A stretch of 64,000 bases of DNA from the NCBI RefSeq assembly GCF_013433315.1, contig NZ_WXVV01000022.1:1-64000 (forward strand). Direction: 5' to 3'. The stretch comes from Pseudomonas crudilactis. GTDB lineage: Bacteria; Pseudomonadota; Gammaproteobacteria; Pseudomonadales; Pseudomonadaceae. Every line of letters begins with the position of its first letter. Position 1 is the first letter of the stretch. Positions 53,537 through 62,801 of this stretch are shown piece by piece. The position numbers and the translations under genes were made by a program. Below the pieces are notes generated by a model that was given only the letters and a program-made list of their open reading frames with translations, was not told the DNA's origin and did not search any database.

Positions 53537-54591
53537 ATGAACTGCAACTGCTCGGCCCACGGGCCTATGGCGAACCCCTTGGCAGCGCAGTACTGAAAGC
53601 CATCGCTGAAGATTTTCAGGTCGATGAAGTCCTCGATATCCCGTTCAGCGGCGATGGCGAGCACCTGTGGATCTGGGTTGAAAAACGTGGCCTGAATACT
53701 GAAGAAGCCGCGCGCCGTATCGCGAAGGCAGCCGGGGTGCCATTGCGCACCGTCAGCTATGCCGGGCTCAAGGATCGTCAGGCGCTGACCCGTCAGTGGT
53801 TCAGCGTGCAATTGCCGGGCAAGGCTGATCCGGATCTTTCGGCGGCGGAAAACGACACGCTGAAGATCCTCAAGACCACCCGCCACAAGCGCAAATTGCA
53901 ACGCGGTGCGCATTCGGCCAACGGTTTCACGCTGCGCCTGACCCAATTCTCCGGCGACAAAGCTGCAATCGAAGAGCGTCTGCAACTGATCGCCAAACAA
54001 GGCATCCCCAATTATTTCGGCGCCCAGCGTTTTGGCCATGACGGCGGCAACGTCGTTGATGCGCGTTCGTGGGCGGCGCGCAAAGCCTTGCCGGAGCAAC
54101 GTAATGTGCGTTCGCGCCTGCTCTCGACCGCGCGCAGTTTTCTGTTCAATCAGGTGCTCGCCGCACGGGTTGCCGATGGCACCTGGCAAAAAGCCCAGGT
54201 CGGCGATCTGCTCGCGTTCACCGACAGTCGGAGTTTTTTCCCCGCCGGTGAAGCCGAGTGCAGCGATCCGCGCCTGGCGATTCTCGATCTGCATCCAACC
54301 GGCCCGCAGTGGGGCGAAGGTGACTCGCCGACCGCAGGCGTTGTCCATGAACTGGAGCAGGGGATTGCCGCCGGTGAAGCGGAGCTGCGCGATTGGTTGG
54401 TTCATGCCGGCATGAGCCACGAACGTCGCATCCTGCGGCTGCCCATTGGCGGGTTGACGTGGCATTATCCCCAGCCTGACATTCTGCAACTGGAATTCGT
54501 CCTCCCGGCCGGATGCTTCGCCACCGTATTGGTGCGCGAGCTCGTTGATCTGGTGCCGGTGGGGCAGACGGACAGCCCATGCGTATTCTGA
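53533..54591 (+). CDS. truD: tRNA pseudouridine(13) synthase
   Basis: Isomerises U13 in tRNA-Glu. The 352 residues have the catalytic Asp81 in YAGLKDRQAL and the TruD-family NYFGAQRFGHDG block. Starts in the ispF stop and ends 13 bp inside surE, so ispF-truD-surE-pcm are translationally linked. Confidence 0.96.
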   Translation: MNELQLLGPRAYGEPLGSAVLKAIAEDFQVDEVLDIPFSGDGEHLWIWVEKRGLNTEEAARRIAKAAGVPLRTVSYAGLKDRQALTRQWFSVQLPGKADPDLSAAENDTLKILKTTRHKRKLQRGAHSANGFTLRLTQFSGDKAAIEERLQLIAKQGIPNYFGAQRFGHDGGNVVDARSWAARKALPEQRNVRSRLLSTARSFLFNQVLAARVADGTWQKAQVGDLLAFTDSRSFFPAGEAECSDPRLAILDLHPTGPQWGEGDSPTAGVVHELEQGIAAGEAELRDWLVHAGMSHERRILRLPIGGLTWHYPQPDILQLEFVLPAGCFATVLVRELVDLVPVGQTDSPCVF

Positions 54592-55328
54592 TTTCTAACG
54601 ACGATGGGGTAACCGCACCCGGTCTCGCCGCGCTTTATGCTGCGCTGGCGGATTACACCGAATGCGTGGTTATCGCCCCGGAGCAGGACAAGAGCGGCGC
54701 CAGCAGTTCGCTGACGCTCGACCGTCCGTTGCATCCGCAATACCTGGCCAACGGCTTTATCAGCCTCAACGGCACACCGACCGACTGCGTGCACCTGGGC
54801 CTTAATGGCTTGCTGGAGCGCCAGCCGGACATGGTGGTGTCCGGGATCAACCTCGGCGCCAATCTGGGTGATGATGTGTTGTATTCCGGCACCGTCGCGG
54901 CAGCGCTCGAAGGGCGCTTTCTCGAGCGTCCGTCATTTGCCTTCTCGCTGGTCTCGCGGCAGGTGGATAATTTGCCGACAGCGGCATACTTTGCGCGCAA
55001 ACTGGTCGAGGCCCACGCCGGGCTGGATCTGCCGCCGCGCACGGTGCTCAACGTGAACATTCCCAATTTGCCGATCGACCATATTCGCGGTATTCAGTTG
55101 ACCCGCCTCGGCCACCGCGCCCGGGCGGCGGCGCCGATGAAAGTGGTCGATCCGCGTGGCAAGGCCGGTTACTGGATTGCCGCCGCCGGTGATGCCGAAG
55201 ATGGCGGCCCGGGCACGGACTTTCATGCGGTGATGCAGGGCTATGTGTCCATCACGCCGTTGCAGCTCGATCGGACCTTCAATGAAGCCTTTAGAAGCCT
55301 CGATGGCTGGCTGGAGGGACTGCGCTGA
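54579..55328 (+). CDS. surE: 5'/3'-nucleotidase SurE
   Basis: Stationary-phase survival nucleotidase. The 249 residues begin ILISNDDG (metal ligands Asp8, Asp9), with PEQDKSGASSSLT and SGINLGANLG downstream. The overlap with pcm and the rpoS end of the cluster match the conserved surE-pcm-nlpD-rpoS order. Confidence 0.97.
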   Translation: MRILISNDDGVTAPGLAALYAALADYTECVVIAPEQDKSGASSSLTLDRPLHPQYLANGFISLNGTPTDCVHLGLNGLLERQPDMVVSGINLGANLGDDVLYSGTVAAALEGRFLERPSFAFSLVSRQVDNLPTAAYFARKLVEAHAGLDLPPRTVLNVNIPNLPIDHIRGIQLTRLGHRARAAAPMKVVDPRGKAGYWIAAAGDAEDGGPGTDFHAVMQGYVSITPLQLDRTFNEAFRSLDGWLEGLR

Positions 55329-56005
55329 TGGCCCGTGAACACGAAGACCGATTGCGTAGCGGCATCGGCATGACTTCCCAGCGTACCCGTGAGCGTCTGA
55401 TCCAGCGCTTGTATGAAGAAGGCGTGTCCAACGCCAAGGTCCTCGAAGTGATCCGGCGCACACCGCGTCATCTGTTCGTCGACGAGGCGCTGGCACACCG
55501 CGCTTACGAAGACACGGCGCTGCCGATCGGCAACAACCAGACCATTTCCCAGCCTTATATGGTGGCGCGCATGAGCGAGCTGCTGCTGGAGGCGGGGCCG
55601 CTGGATAAAGTGCTGGAGATCGGCACCGGTTCCGGTTACCAGACTGCCGTCTTGTCGCAACTGGTCGAGCGCGTGTTCTCGGTCGAGCGCATCAAGGTGC
55701 TGCAAGACCGGGCCAAGGAGCGTCTGGTCGAGCTGAACCTGCGCAACGTGGTGTTCCGCTGGGGCGATGGCTGGGAAGGCTGGCCGGCGCTGGCACCGTA
55801 TAACGGCATTATTGTCACGGCCGTGGCCACCGATGTACCGCAAGCCTTGCTCGATCAACTGGCTCCGGGCGGGCGCATGGTGATTCCGGTCGGCTCGGGA
55901 GAAGTGCAGCAATTGATGCTGATCGTGCGTGAGGAAAACGGCTTTTCCCGGCACGTTCTGGGCGCCGTTCGCTTCGTGCCTTTGCTTAATGGGCCACTGG
56001 CCTGA
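55328..56005 (+). CDS. pcm: Protein-L-isoaspartate O-methyltransferase
   Basis: Repairs isoaspartyl residues with SAM. The 225 residues contain ISQPYMVARM and the SAM motif LEIGTGSGYQTA. The ATG at 55328 overlaps the surE stop (TGATG); an internal ATG at residue 15 would match the shorter E. coli form, so the first 14 residues are less certain. Confidence 0.96.
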   Translation: MAREHEDRLRSGIGMTSQRTRERLIQRLYEEGVSNAKVLEVIRRTPRHLFVDEALAHRAYEDTALPIGNNQTISQPYMVARMSELLLEAGPLDKVLEIGTGSGYQTAVLSQLVERVFSVERIKVLQDRAKERLVELNLRNVVFRWGDGWEGWPALAPYNGIIVTAVATDVPQALLDQLAPGGRMVIPVGSGEVQQLMLIVREENGFSRHVLGAVRFVPLLNGPLA

Positions 56006-56217
56006 GCATTTGTTTGCGTGCGCTGAATTCCTTTCGTTCGCCTGTGTCTTACTCCGGCAGCGATGGTTTAAACGCAGCAGATTGCCAACTTGCAAACGTG
56101 TGCGCGAAGCGATTTCGCTTCATTAAAGGTAAAGCCGATCCGGCCCGTTATACTTGCGACACCTCATGCCGGAATCCGGCATTTCACATTTTTCAGCCAC
56201 CACAAAGGGAGCGGCGG

Positions 56218-57087
56218 GTGAGTCTCACAGTCATTGCGCAGCGTATGGGTAACACGAGCTTTCAGCGCCTGGTGACTGGCCTTGTCTTGAGCACCTTGCT
56301 GGTCGGTTGCTCCAGCACCAAATCGAGCAATGTCCGGGTCGTTGATCGCAACAACGCGGTGGCCCAGCGTCCTACCGTGACAACCGGACAATATGTAGTC
56401 CGTCCCGGCGATACGATGTTTTCGATCGCGTTTCGCTATGGTTGGGACTACAAAGCTCTCGCGGCCCGGAACAATATTCCTACGCCGTACACGATCCATC
56501 CGGGTCAGACAATTCGCTTTGATGGCCGCACCGGTTCAACGCCGACGGCGGTGGTGAGCAACAGCAGTTCTTCGCCTTCTTCGTCGAGTAAAACCACGGT
56601 AATCCGGCGCCAGGCAAATGGCACGACCACCACTACAACCACCGGTTCTACGGGGGCTGTACCGTCCGTCGCGAGCAAATCGGCACCTGCGCCACTGCCT
56701 CCAGCAGGCCCGGCCCCGACCGGCTGGGGGTGGCCATCTAATGGCATTCTGATTGGAAAATTCTCTTCAAACGGTAGTTTGAATAAAGGAATTGATATCG
56801 CCGGGGATTTGGGACAGCCTGTTTTAGCTGCGTCTGATGGGACGGTGGTATACGCCGGGAGTGGCTTAAGGGGCTACGGCGAATTAGTCATCATCAAACA
56901 CAGCGAAACCTACGTCAGTGCCTACGGCCATAACCGCAGGCTGTTGGTTCGGGAGGGACAGCAGGTCAAGGTCGGACAGACAATTGCCGAAATGGGGTCA
57001 ACGGGTACGGACCGGGTGAAACTGCATTTTGAGATTCGCCGCCAAGGTAAACCTGTAGATCCGCTGCAGTTCCTGCCAAGACGTTGA
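56218..57087 (+). CDS. nlpD: Lipoprotein NlpD, LysM + degenerate LytM
   Basis: Outer-membrane lipoprotein that activates an amidase (AmiC type) during daughter-cell separation. A GTG start at 56218 after AAGGGAG gives 289 residues with a lipobox LVGC (Cys31). A LysM peptidoglycan-binding domain is at about 58-101, a Ser/Thr-rich linker to about 165, and an M23/LytM domain at the C-terminus. The metal ligands are lost: the HxGxD position reads NKGID and the HxH position reads KLH, so it should be an activator, not a hydrolase. In pseudomonads a main rpoS promoter lies inside this gene; I could not single it out. Confidence 0.94.
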   Translation: MSLTVIAQRMGNTSFQRLVTGLVLSTLLVGCSSTKSSNVRVVDRNNAVAQRPTVTTGQYVVRPGDTMFSIAFRYGWDYKALAARNNIPTPYTIHPGQTIRFDGRTGSTPTAVVSNSSSSPSSSSKTTVIRRQANGTTTTTTTGSTGAVPSVASKSAPAPLPPAGPAPTGWGWPSNGILIGKFSSNGSLNKGIDIAGDLGQPVLAASDGTVVYAGSGLRGYGELVIIKHSETYVSAYGHNRRLLVREGQQVKVGQTIAEMGSTGTDRVKLHFEIRRQGKPVDPLQFLPRR

Positions 57088-57193
57088 TTTGTAAGCCAGC
57101 CTGTTCCGTCGCGTAGAGGGGACAGGCTCCAGCGCTGCCAAGGATAAAGGCGTCGCTTGAGCTTGGGGTCGAACTCACCAAAGGACTATAACA

Positions 57194-58204
57194 ATGGCTC
57201 TCAGTAAAGAAGTGCCGGAGTTTGACATCGACGATGAGGTTCTCCTTATGGAGGCCGGCATCGATTCGGAATCTTCGATGTCGAATGATGAAGGGGCTGC
57301 TCCACCTTCCGTTCGTTCCAAATCCAAACACTCCGCTTCACTTAAACAACATAAGTACATCGACTACACTCGGGCACTGGATGCCACGCAGTTGTACCTC
57401 AATGAAATCGGCTTTTCCCCATTGCTCTCTCCCGAGGAAGAAGTACATTTTGCGCGACTGTCGCAGAGTGGCGATCCGGCCGGGCGCAAGCGCATGATTG
57501 AAAGTAACCTGCGGCTGGTGGTCAAAATCGCCCGGCGTTACGTCAATCGAGGGCTGTCGCTGCTGGATCTGATCGAAGAGGGCAACCTCGGACTGATCCG
57601 CGCGGTAGAAAAGTTTGATCCCGAGCGCGGCTTTCGCTTCTCGACCTACGCAACCTGGTGGATTCGTCAGACCATCGAGCGCGCAATCATGAATCAGACC
57701 CGGACCATCCGGTTGCCGATTCACGTGGTCAAAGAGTTGAATGTGTACTTGCGGGCCGCACGGGAACTGACGCAAAAGCTTGATCACGAACCTTCACCCG
57801 AAGAAATCGCCAACCTGCTGGAAAAACCGGTGGGCGAGGTCAAGCGCATGCTGGGCCTGAATGAACGGGTTTCTTCGGTCGACGTCTCGCTGGGTCCTGA
57901 TTCGGATAAAACCCTGCTGGACACCCTTACCGATGATCGTCCGACCGATCCGTGCGAACTGCTGCAGGATGACGACCTGTCGCAGAGCATCGATCAATGG
58001 TTGTCGGAACTGACCGACAAGCAGCGCGAGGTGGTTGTGCGTCGTTTCGGTCTGCGCGGTCACGAGAGCAGCACGCTGGAAGACGTAGGCCTGGAAATCG
58101 GTCTAACCCGGGAACGGGTAAGACAGATCCAGGTGGAAGGCCTCAAGCGCCTTCGTGAGATCCTTGAGAAGAATGGCCTGTCGAGCGAGTCGCTGTTCCA
58201 GTAA
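57194..58204 (+). CDS. rpoS: RNA polymerase sigma factor RpoS
   Basis: General stress and stationary-phase sigma factor. The 336 residues contain an acidic N-terminus, region 1.2, region 2 (YATWWIRQTIERA for -10 binding), region 3 and region 4 with the helix-turn-helix near the end (LEDVGLEIGLTRERVRQIQ, cited in part). Follows nlpD by 106 bp and ends in a strong terminator. Confidence 0.98.
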   Translation: MALSKEVPEFDIDDEVLLMEAGIDSESSMSNDEGAAPPSVRSKSKHSASLKQHKYIDYTRALDATQLYLNEIGFSPLLSPEEEVHFARLSQSGDPAGRKRMIESNLRLVVKIARRYVNRGLSLLDLIEEGNLGLIRAVEKFDPERGFRFSTYATWWIRQTIERAIMNQTRTIRLPIHVVKELNVYLRAARELTQKLDHEPSPEEIANLLEKPVGEVKRMLGLNERVSSVDVSLGPDSDKTLLDTLTDDRPTDPCELLQDDDLSQSIDQWLSELTDKQREVVVRRFGLRGHESSTLEDVGLEIGLTRERVRQIQVEGLKRLREILEKNGLSSESLFQ

Positions 58205-58226
58205 GCGTCTCACACGCCCGCCCACG

Positions 58227-58255
58227 AAAAGCCCCGACTGGTTCGGGGCTTTTTG
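58227..58255 (+). terminator. rpoS: Intrinsic terminator of rpoS
   Basis: Stem aaaagcccc/ggggctttt with a short loop and T run starts 23 bp after the rpoS stop. Confidence 0.9.
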
Positions 58256-58340
58256 TTGGCCTGGATTTGTTGGCTATCCCTTGCATCCCTGTTCATTACC
58301 GGACGTACGGTTGGCAATTCCATCGTTTGTAGTCTCGCGG

Positions 58341-58358
58341 TGTAAGCCTTGGCTTACT
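58341..58358 (+). promoter_or_regulatory. GacA upstream activating sequence for rsmZ
   Basis: tgtaagccttggcttact matches the GacA box consensus TGTAAGN6CTTACA with one mismatch at the last base. It lies about 190 bp upstream of the rsmZ start, at the distance known for this gene in pseudomonads. The AT-rich stretch that follows (about 58371-58455) is a likely site for bending or silencing proteins such as IHF or MvaT. Confidence 0.85.
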
Positions 58359-58495
58359 CTTTCGTAGGTGTTCACTATTTTTACAAGACGGCAGACGTCG
58401 ATTATTCTCAATGTTCTTATTTAACTTATTGATTTATATAATTATTTTTTTAATGTGAAGTGCTTGTTACAGCGCTTTTGCGGTCGCCGGGCCGA

Positions 58496-58523
58496 TTGCT
58501 CTCTCCGGGGAATTCTCTAGTAT
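58496..58523 (+). promoter_or_regulatory. rsmZ core promoter
   Basis: TTGCTC (58496-58501) and TAGTAT (58518-58523), 16 bp apart, place the start at about 58532. Confidence 0.6.
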
Positions 58524-58531
58524 CCGGGTTG

Positions 58532-58660
58532 TGTCGACGGACAGACACGCCCTTCAAGGATGAGGGGAATGGACATCGCAGGACGCGATTCATCAGGACG
58601 ATGAAAAGGAATACAGGGAATAGGGAAAAAATGTGGGCGGGTCATACCGCCCCTTTTTTT
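58532..58660 (+). ncRNA. rsmZ: RsmZ regulatory RNA
   Basis: Small RNA of the Gac/Rsm pathway that sequesters RsmA/RsmE translational repressors. It starts tgtcgacggacagacac, a hairpin with an exposed GGA, and carries at least six further GGA motifs (aaggat, tggac, aggac twice, aggaa, gggaa), the binding sites of RsmA-type proteins. A GC stem (gggcggg/ccgcccc type) and a run of eight T end it. Location between rpoS and fdxA is diagnostic in Pseudomonas. Confidence 0.93.
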
Positions 58661-58690
58661 TGCCCGCAGAAAAGCAAAACACAGAAAAGC

Positions 58691-58714
58691 AAAAAGGCCC
58701 GTAAAGGGCCTTTT
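58691..58714 (-). terminator. fdxA: Terminator of fdxA
   Basis: Palindromic stem aaaaggccc/gggcctttt around gtaaa. On the minus strand it lies 20 bp past the fdxA stop and ends in T4-5; it may also stop read-through from rsmZ. Confidence 0.8.
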
Positions 58715-58733
58715 CATTCGAGCGCGCGGCAGA

Positions 58734-59057
58734 TCAGCGTTCGAGGTCTTTGATCTTGCCTTTGACGCCATCCCACTCTTCGGCATCCGGCAGCGATTCT
58801 TTCTTCTCGGTGATGTTCGGCCAGATTTCAGCCAGATCAACGTTCAGTTGAATGAACTCCTGCATTTCTTCCGGAACTTCGTCCTCGGAGAAAATGGCTA
58901 CGGCCGGGCATTCCGGTTCGCACAGGGCGCAGTCGATGCACTCATCCGGGTGAATCACCAGGAAGTTCGGGCCTTCGTAAAAGCAGTCCACCGGACAGAC
59001 TTCTACGCAGTCGGTGTACTTGCACTTGATGCAGTTGTCGGTGACGACGAAGGTCAT
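58734..59057 (-). CDS. fdxA: 7Fe ferredoxin FdxA
   Basis: Low-potential ferredoxin with one [3Fe-4S] and one [4Fe-4S] cluster. The 107 residues contain cysteines at 9, 12, 17, 21 and 25 and at 40, 43, 46 and 50 in the spacing of Azotobacter-type ferredoxin I, plus a C-terminal extension. The ATG at 59057 is chosen because it gives MTFVVTDNCIKC and follows AGGAGAAA. Confidence 0.95.
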   Translation of the reverse strand: MTFVVTDNCIKCKYTDCVEVCPVDCFYEGPNFLVIHPDECIDCALCEPECPAVAIFSEDEVPEEMQEFIQLNVDLAEIWPNITEKKESLPDAEEWDGVKGKIKDLER

Positions 59058-59199
59058 TTCTAATTTTCTCCTCAGGCGGCGGCAGCGTTGCCCCTTCACG
59101 GTTGGGGTCGCCAGGTTCGGGAGCGATACCTGCTGGCCAGGCTATTAGCCAGCAGCATCCCAAACCGCGCGAGATTCTAACAGCTTGAAGCCGTTTGCG

Positions 59200-59241
59200 T
59201 TATATCCGCTTCTTCAGTGCTTATATCCGGTTCTTCAATGC
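59200..59241. repeat. 21-bp tandem duplication of the mutS 3' end
   Basis: The last seven codons of mutS including the stop (59221-59241) are followed at once by a second copy (59200-59220) with two base differences. Read on the minus strand the copies would encode ALKNRI-stop and ALKKRI-stop. Confidence 0.9.
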
Positions 59242-61803
59242 ATAGAGCATTTCGAGCGCACGACGCGGGGTCAGGTCATCCAGATCCAGTTTAGCCAGCT
59301 CATCAAGCACCGGGTGCGGCAGGCTGGCGAACATGTCGCTTTGCTGTGGCGTCGCCGGTTTGCCCTTGGCGGCAGGTTTCGGCGCTTCATGGGGCAAAGC
59401 GGTTTCTTCCAGTCGGCTCAAGTGCTCGCGGGCACGCACGATCACTTCGCTTGGCACGCCGGCCAATTGCGCCACCGCCAGGCCATAGCTTTGGCTGGCA
59501 GGGCCAGGCAGCACGTGGTGCAGGAAGACGATGCGTTCGTTGTGCTCGGTGGCGTTGAGGTGGACGTTGGCTACCAGTGGCTCGGCTTCCGGCAACACGG
59601 TCAGTTCGAAGTAGTGGGTGGCAAATAGCGTATAGGCGCGCAGATGGGCCAGACGCTCGGCCGCCGCCCATGCTAGCGACAGACCGTCGAAGGTGCTGGT
59701 GCCGCGACCGACTTCGTCCATCAGCACCAAGCTGCGCTCGGTGGCGTTGTGCAGGATGTTGGCGGTCTCGCTCATTTCGACCATGAAGGTCGAACGGCCG
59801 CCCGCGAGGTCATCGCTGGAACCGATACGGGTGAAAATGCGGTCGACCAGCGACAGTTCGCAACTGGCGGCCGGCACGAAGCTGCCGATATGCGCCAGCA
59901 ACACGATCAGTGCGGTTTGGCGCATGTAGGTGGATTTACCGCCCATGTTCGGGCCGGTGATCACCAACATGCGCGTGTTGTCGTCCAAGCTCAGGTCATT
60001 GGCCACGAATGGTGTGGTGAGTACTTGCTCGACCACCGGGTGGCGACCCTGGGTGATGCGCATGCACGGCTCGCTGACGAAGCGCGGGCAGTTCAGGTCG
60101 AGGTTCAGCGCACGCTCGGCGAGGTTGCTCAACACGTCGAGTTCGGCCAGCGCACCGGCGGTGTCCTGCAGCGGTGGCAACTGGCTGATCAGGTCTTCCA
60201 GCAGGGCTTCGTAAAGCATCTTCTCGCGCGCCAAGGCACGGCTCTTGGCAGAGAGGGCTTTGTCTTCGAACTCTTTCAGTTCCGGCGTGATGAAGCGCTC
60301 GGCGCCTTTCAGGGTTTGCCGACGGATATAGTCCGCCGGTGCTGACTCGGCCTGCTTGCTCGGCAGTTCGATGAAGTAGCCGTGAATGCGGTTGTAGCCG
60401 ACTTTCAGGTGGCTAAGACCGGTGCGGGCTTTCTCGCGGGCTTCCAGGTCGATGAGGAACTGACCGGCGTTCTCGCTCAGTGATTGCAACTCGTCGAGTT
60501 CACTGTCGTAACCGGTTTTCAACACGCCGCCGTCACGGATCACCGCCGGCGGGTTGTCGATGATGGCTTTCTCCAGCAACGCCGCCAGCTCCGGGTAGGT
60601 GCTGGTGATGGTCGCCAGACCTTGCAGGTGCGGCGCTTCCAGATCGGTCATCGCCACTTGCAATTCAGGCAGTGCGCCAAGGGCGTCGCGCAGCCGGGCA
60701 AGGTCACGAGGACGTGCGTTGCGCAGGCCGATCCGTGCGAGAATTCGCTCGATGTCGCCGATTTCCTTGAGCTGTGGTTGCAGCTTTTCGAAACGATAGC
60801 GATCAAGCAGGCAAGTGATCGAGGTCTGGCGCGCCAGCAATACGGTCAAGTCACGTAACGGACGGTTCAGCCAACGGGTCAGCAGACGGCTGCCCATGGC
60901 GGTCTGGCAGCGATCGACCACCGATTGCAGGGTGTTGTCGCGGCCACCGGCCAGGTTGGTGTCCAGTTCCAGGTTGCGGCGGCTTGCACCGTCCAGCACC
61001 ACGGTGTCGTCGAGGCGCTCGTGGCGCAGGCTGCGCAGGTGGGGCAGGGCGGTGCGCTGGGTTTCCTTGGCGTAGGCCAACAGGCAACCGGCAGCGCCGA
61101 TGGCCAGGGTCAGGTTCTCGCAGCCAAAACCCTTCAGGTCTTGGGTGGAGAACTGCTGGCAAAGGCTTTTCAGCGCCGAATCACGCTCGAAATCCCACGG
61201 CGCACGACGACTGACGCCACGGCGTTTTTCCGCCGGCAGGTCCCTAGGCCAGTCATCCGGGATCAGCAACTCAACCGGATTGATTCGCTCCAGTTCCGCG
61301 AGCAGGTTTTCCCAGCCTTTGATTTCCGACACGCTGAAGCTGCCGCTGGTGATGTCCAGCACGGCCAGACCGAACAGGCGCTCGTCACCCAGCAGGGCGG
61401 CAATCAGGTTGTCGCGGCGCTCGTCGAGCAGCGCCTCGTCACTGACCGTCCCCGGCGTGAGGATGCGCACCACCTGACGTTCTACCGGGCCTTTGCTGGT
61501 GGCCGGGTCGCCGACCTGCTCACAGATCACCACCGACTCGCCAAGCTTCACCAGCTTCGCGAGATAGCCTTCCGCCGCGTGGTAAGGAATGCCGCACATC
61601 GGGATCGCCTGACCCGCCGACTGTCCGCGCGCGGTCAGGGTGATGTCCAGCAACTTGGCCGCCTTCTTCGCGTCTTCGTAGAAGATCTCGTAGAAGTCGC
61701 CCATGCGGTAGAACATCAGCTGATCCGGGTGCTGATTCTTCAGGCGCCAGTACTGCTGCATCATCGGAGTGTGGGAGGACAAGTCTGAAATAGCTTTATT
61801 CAT
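59221..61803 (-). CDS. mutS: DNA mismatch repair protein MutS
   Basis: Recognises mismatches and recruits MutL. The 860 residues have the mismatch-binding Phe-x-Glu in GDFYEIFY (Phe37, Glu39), connector, clamp and lever domains, the ABC-type ATPase with Walker A GPNMGGKST near residue 620 and VLMDEVGRGTSTFDG, and the C-terminal helix-turn-helix. No frameshift or truncation is visible, so mismatch repair should be intact. Confidence 0.98.
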   Translation of the reverse strand: MNKAISDLSSHTPMMQQYWRLKNQHPDQLMFYRMGDFYEIFYEDAKKAAKLLDITLTARGQSAGQAIPMCGIPYHAAEGYLAKLVKLGESVVICEQVGDPATSKGPVERQVVRILTPGTVSDEALLDERRDNLIAALLGDERLFGLAVLDITSGSFSVSEIKGWENLLAELERINPVELLIPDDWPRDLPAEKRRGVSRRAPWDFERDSALKSLCQQFSTQDLKGFGCENLTLAIGAAGCLLAYAKETQRTALPHLRSLRHERLDDTVVLDGASRRNLELDTNLAGGRDNTLQSVVDRCQTAMGSRLLTRWLNRPLRDLTVLLARQTSITCLLDRYRFEKLQPQLKEIGDIERILARIGLRNARPRDLARLRDALGALPELQVAMTDLEAPHLQGLATITSTYPELAALLEKAIIDNPPAVIRDGGVLKTGYDSELDELQSLSENAGQFLIDLEAREKARTGLSHLKVGYNRIHGYFIELPSKQAESAPADYIRRQTLKGAERFITPELKEFEDKALSAKSRALAREKMLYEALLEDLISQLPPLQDTAGALAELDVLSNLAERALNLDLNCPRFVSEPCMRITQGRHPVVEQVLTTPFVANDLSLDDNTRMLVITGPNMGGKSTYMRQTALIVLLAHIGSFVPAASCELSLVDRIFTRIGSSDDLAGGRSTFMVEMSETANILHNATERSLVLMDEVGRGTSTFDGLSLAWAAAERLAHLRAYTLFATHYFELTVLPEAEPLVANVHLNATEHNERIVFLHHVLPGPASQSYGLAVAQLAGVPSEVIVRAREHLSRLEETALPHEAPKPAAKGKPATPQQSDMFASLPHPVLDELAKLDLDDLTPRRALEMLYALKNRI

Positions 61804-62042
61804 CAGGGGTTTAGCTTTACCGGAAAAAGTGACGAGGCAAAAACGGGTTCGTTCGCATCTTCAAAATGGCGAGTGTTTGCCAGCGATGCGGCCCGTGAGT
61901 TGATTCAGTGGGGCCGAGTATGAAGTTTTTTTGAGGTGGATGCAGCAACGCACCGCCGCTTGGGTTGGCATTGTGTCCTATAGTGCCGAAAAGCTATCGA
62001 ATGATCGGAATTCGAGGATTGCAGATCAGTTGAGGACGAAGC

Positions 62043-62801
62043 TTGGAACAGTCAGAGGGCATCGGCTCACAAGCGTCAGCGAGCGATTGTTACTACGATG
62101 CGGAAAAAATGACCCTCAGCCGGTCAGGGCAGTCAGCCTTGCTGGGCAGCAATGAAAGCGACCTGCTGCTGGCGTTGATAGCCGGCGTGACCGATAAGGA
62201 GCAGCTTATCTCCCGGGTCTGGGGGGAGCGCGGACTGGTGATTTCCGACAGCAGTTATTACAAGACGCTGCACATGCTTCGCGCGCATTTCGCTGACGTC
62301 GGGTTACCTCGGGACAGTCTCAAGACCTTGCCCCGCCGTGGCGTGCTGCTGTTGTGTGAAATCCGCTTGCTCAGCCCGGAGATTCAGGCCCTTGAAGCCC
62401 CGCTTGCGTTCGTAAGCGATGTGGAGGCGATCAGCGTCGACGCTCCCACGATGAAGGCGTTTTCGAATCGTCACTGGCGTTTCCTTTTGCTTGCAGTCGT
62501 AGTGCCGGCGCTTGCTCTGCCGGTTTTTTACGCTTACCTGGTGTTTAAAAAGCCAGCCGATCTGGAAGAGTGGAAACTCATCTGGCAAGAGGGCGAGGCG
62601 AAGTTGTATGTAGAAGAAAGTGAAAGAATGTCCAAAGAGGATATTGTCCAAGCGCTCAACGAGTTCGAGCCACCGATTGTATTGTCTGATATCAACTATT
62701 ATGTGCGAAAGCCGCTCTCGCAATTGCTGGTAAAGTGCATCAAGCCGGAAAGTAAGGGGGAGGCCATATGCGTGAACTACCAAGTCGTTGGAAAAAAATA
62801 A
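62043..62801 (+). CDS. ToxR/CadC-like membrane transcriptional regulator
   Basis: A 252-residue bitopic regulator: an N-terminal OmpR-type winged helix (about 20-107, with LISRVWGERG, SYYKTLHMLR and the wing KTLPRRGVLLL), one membrane helix at about 146-168, and a short periplasmic domain with two cysteines (in VKCIKP and AICVNY). It starts at TTG with a well-spaced GAGG; the first ATG in frame is 22 codons later and would trim the domain edge. Overlaps the FidL-like gene by 34 bp. Such one-component regulators sense periplasmic conditions; the signal here is unknown. Confidence 0.8.
   Translation: MEQSEGIGSQASASDCYYDAEKMTLSRSGQSALLGSNESDLLLALIAGVTDKEQLISRVWGERGLVISDSSYYKTLHMLRAHFADVGLPRDSLKTLPRRGVLLLCEIRLLSPEIQALEAPLAFVSDVEAISVDAPTMKAFSNRHWRFLLLAVVVPALALPVFYAYLVFKKPADLEEWKLIWQEGEAKLYVEESERMSKEDIVQALNEFEPPIVLSDINYYVRKPLSQLLVKCIKPESKGEAICVNYQVVGKK

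Noticed and set aside
56218..57087. Peptidoglycan hydrolase activity for NlpD
   Set aside because: The M23 metal ligands are replaced (NKGID, KLH), so an activator role fits better.
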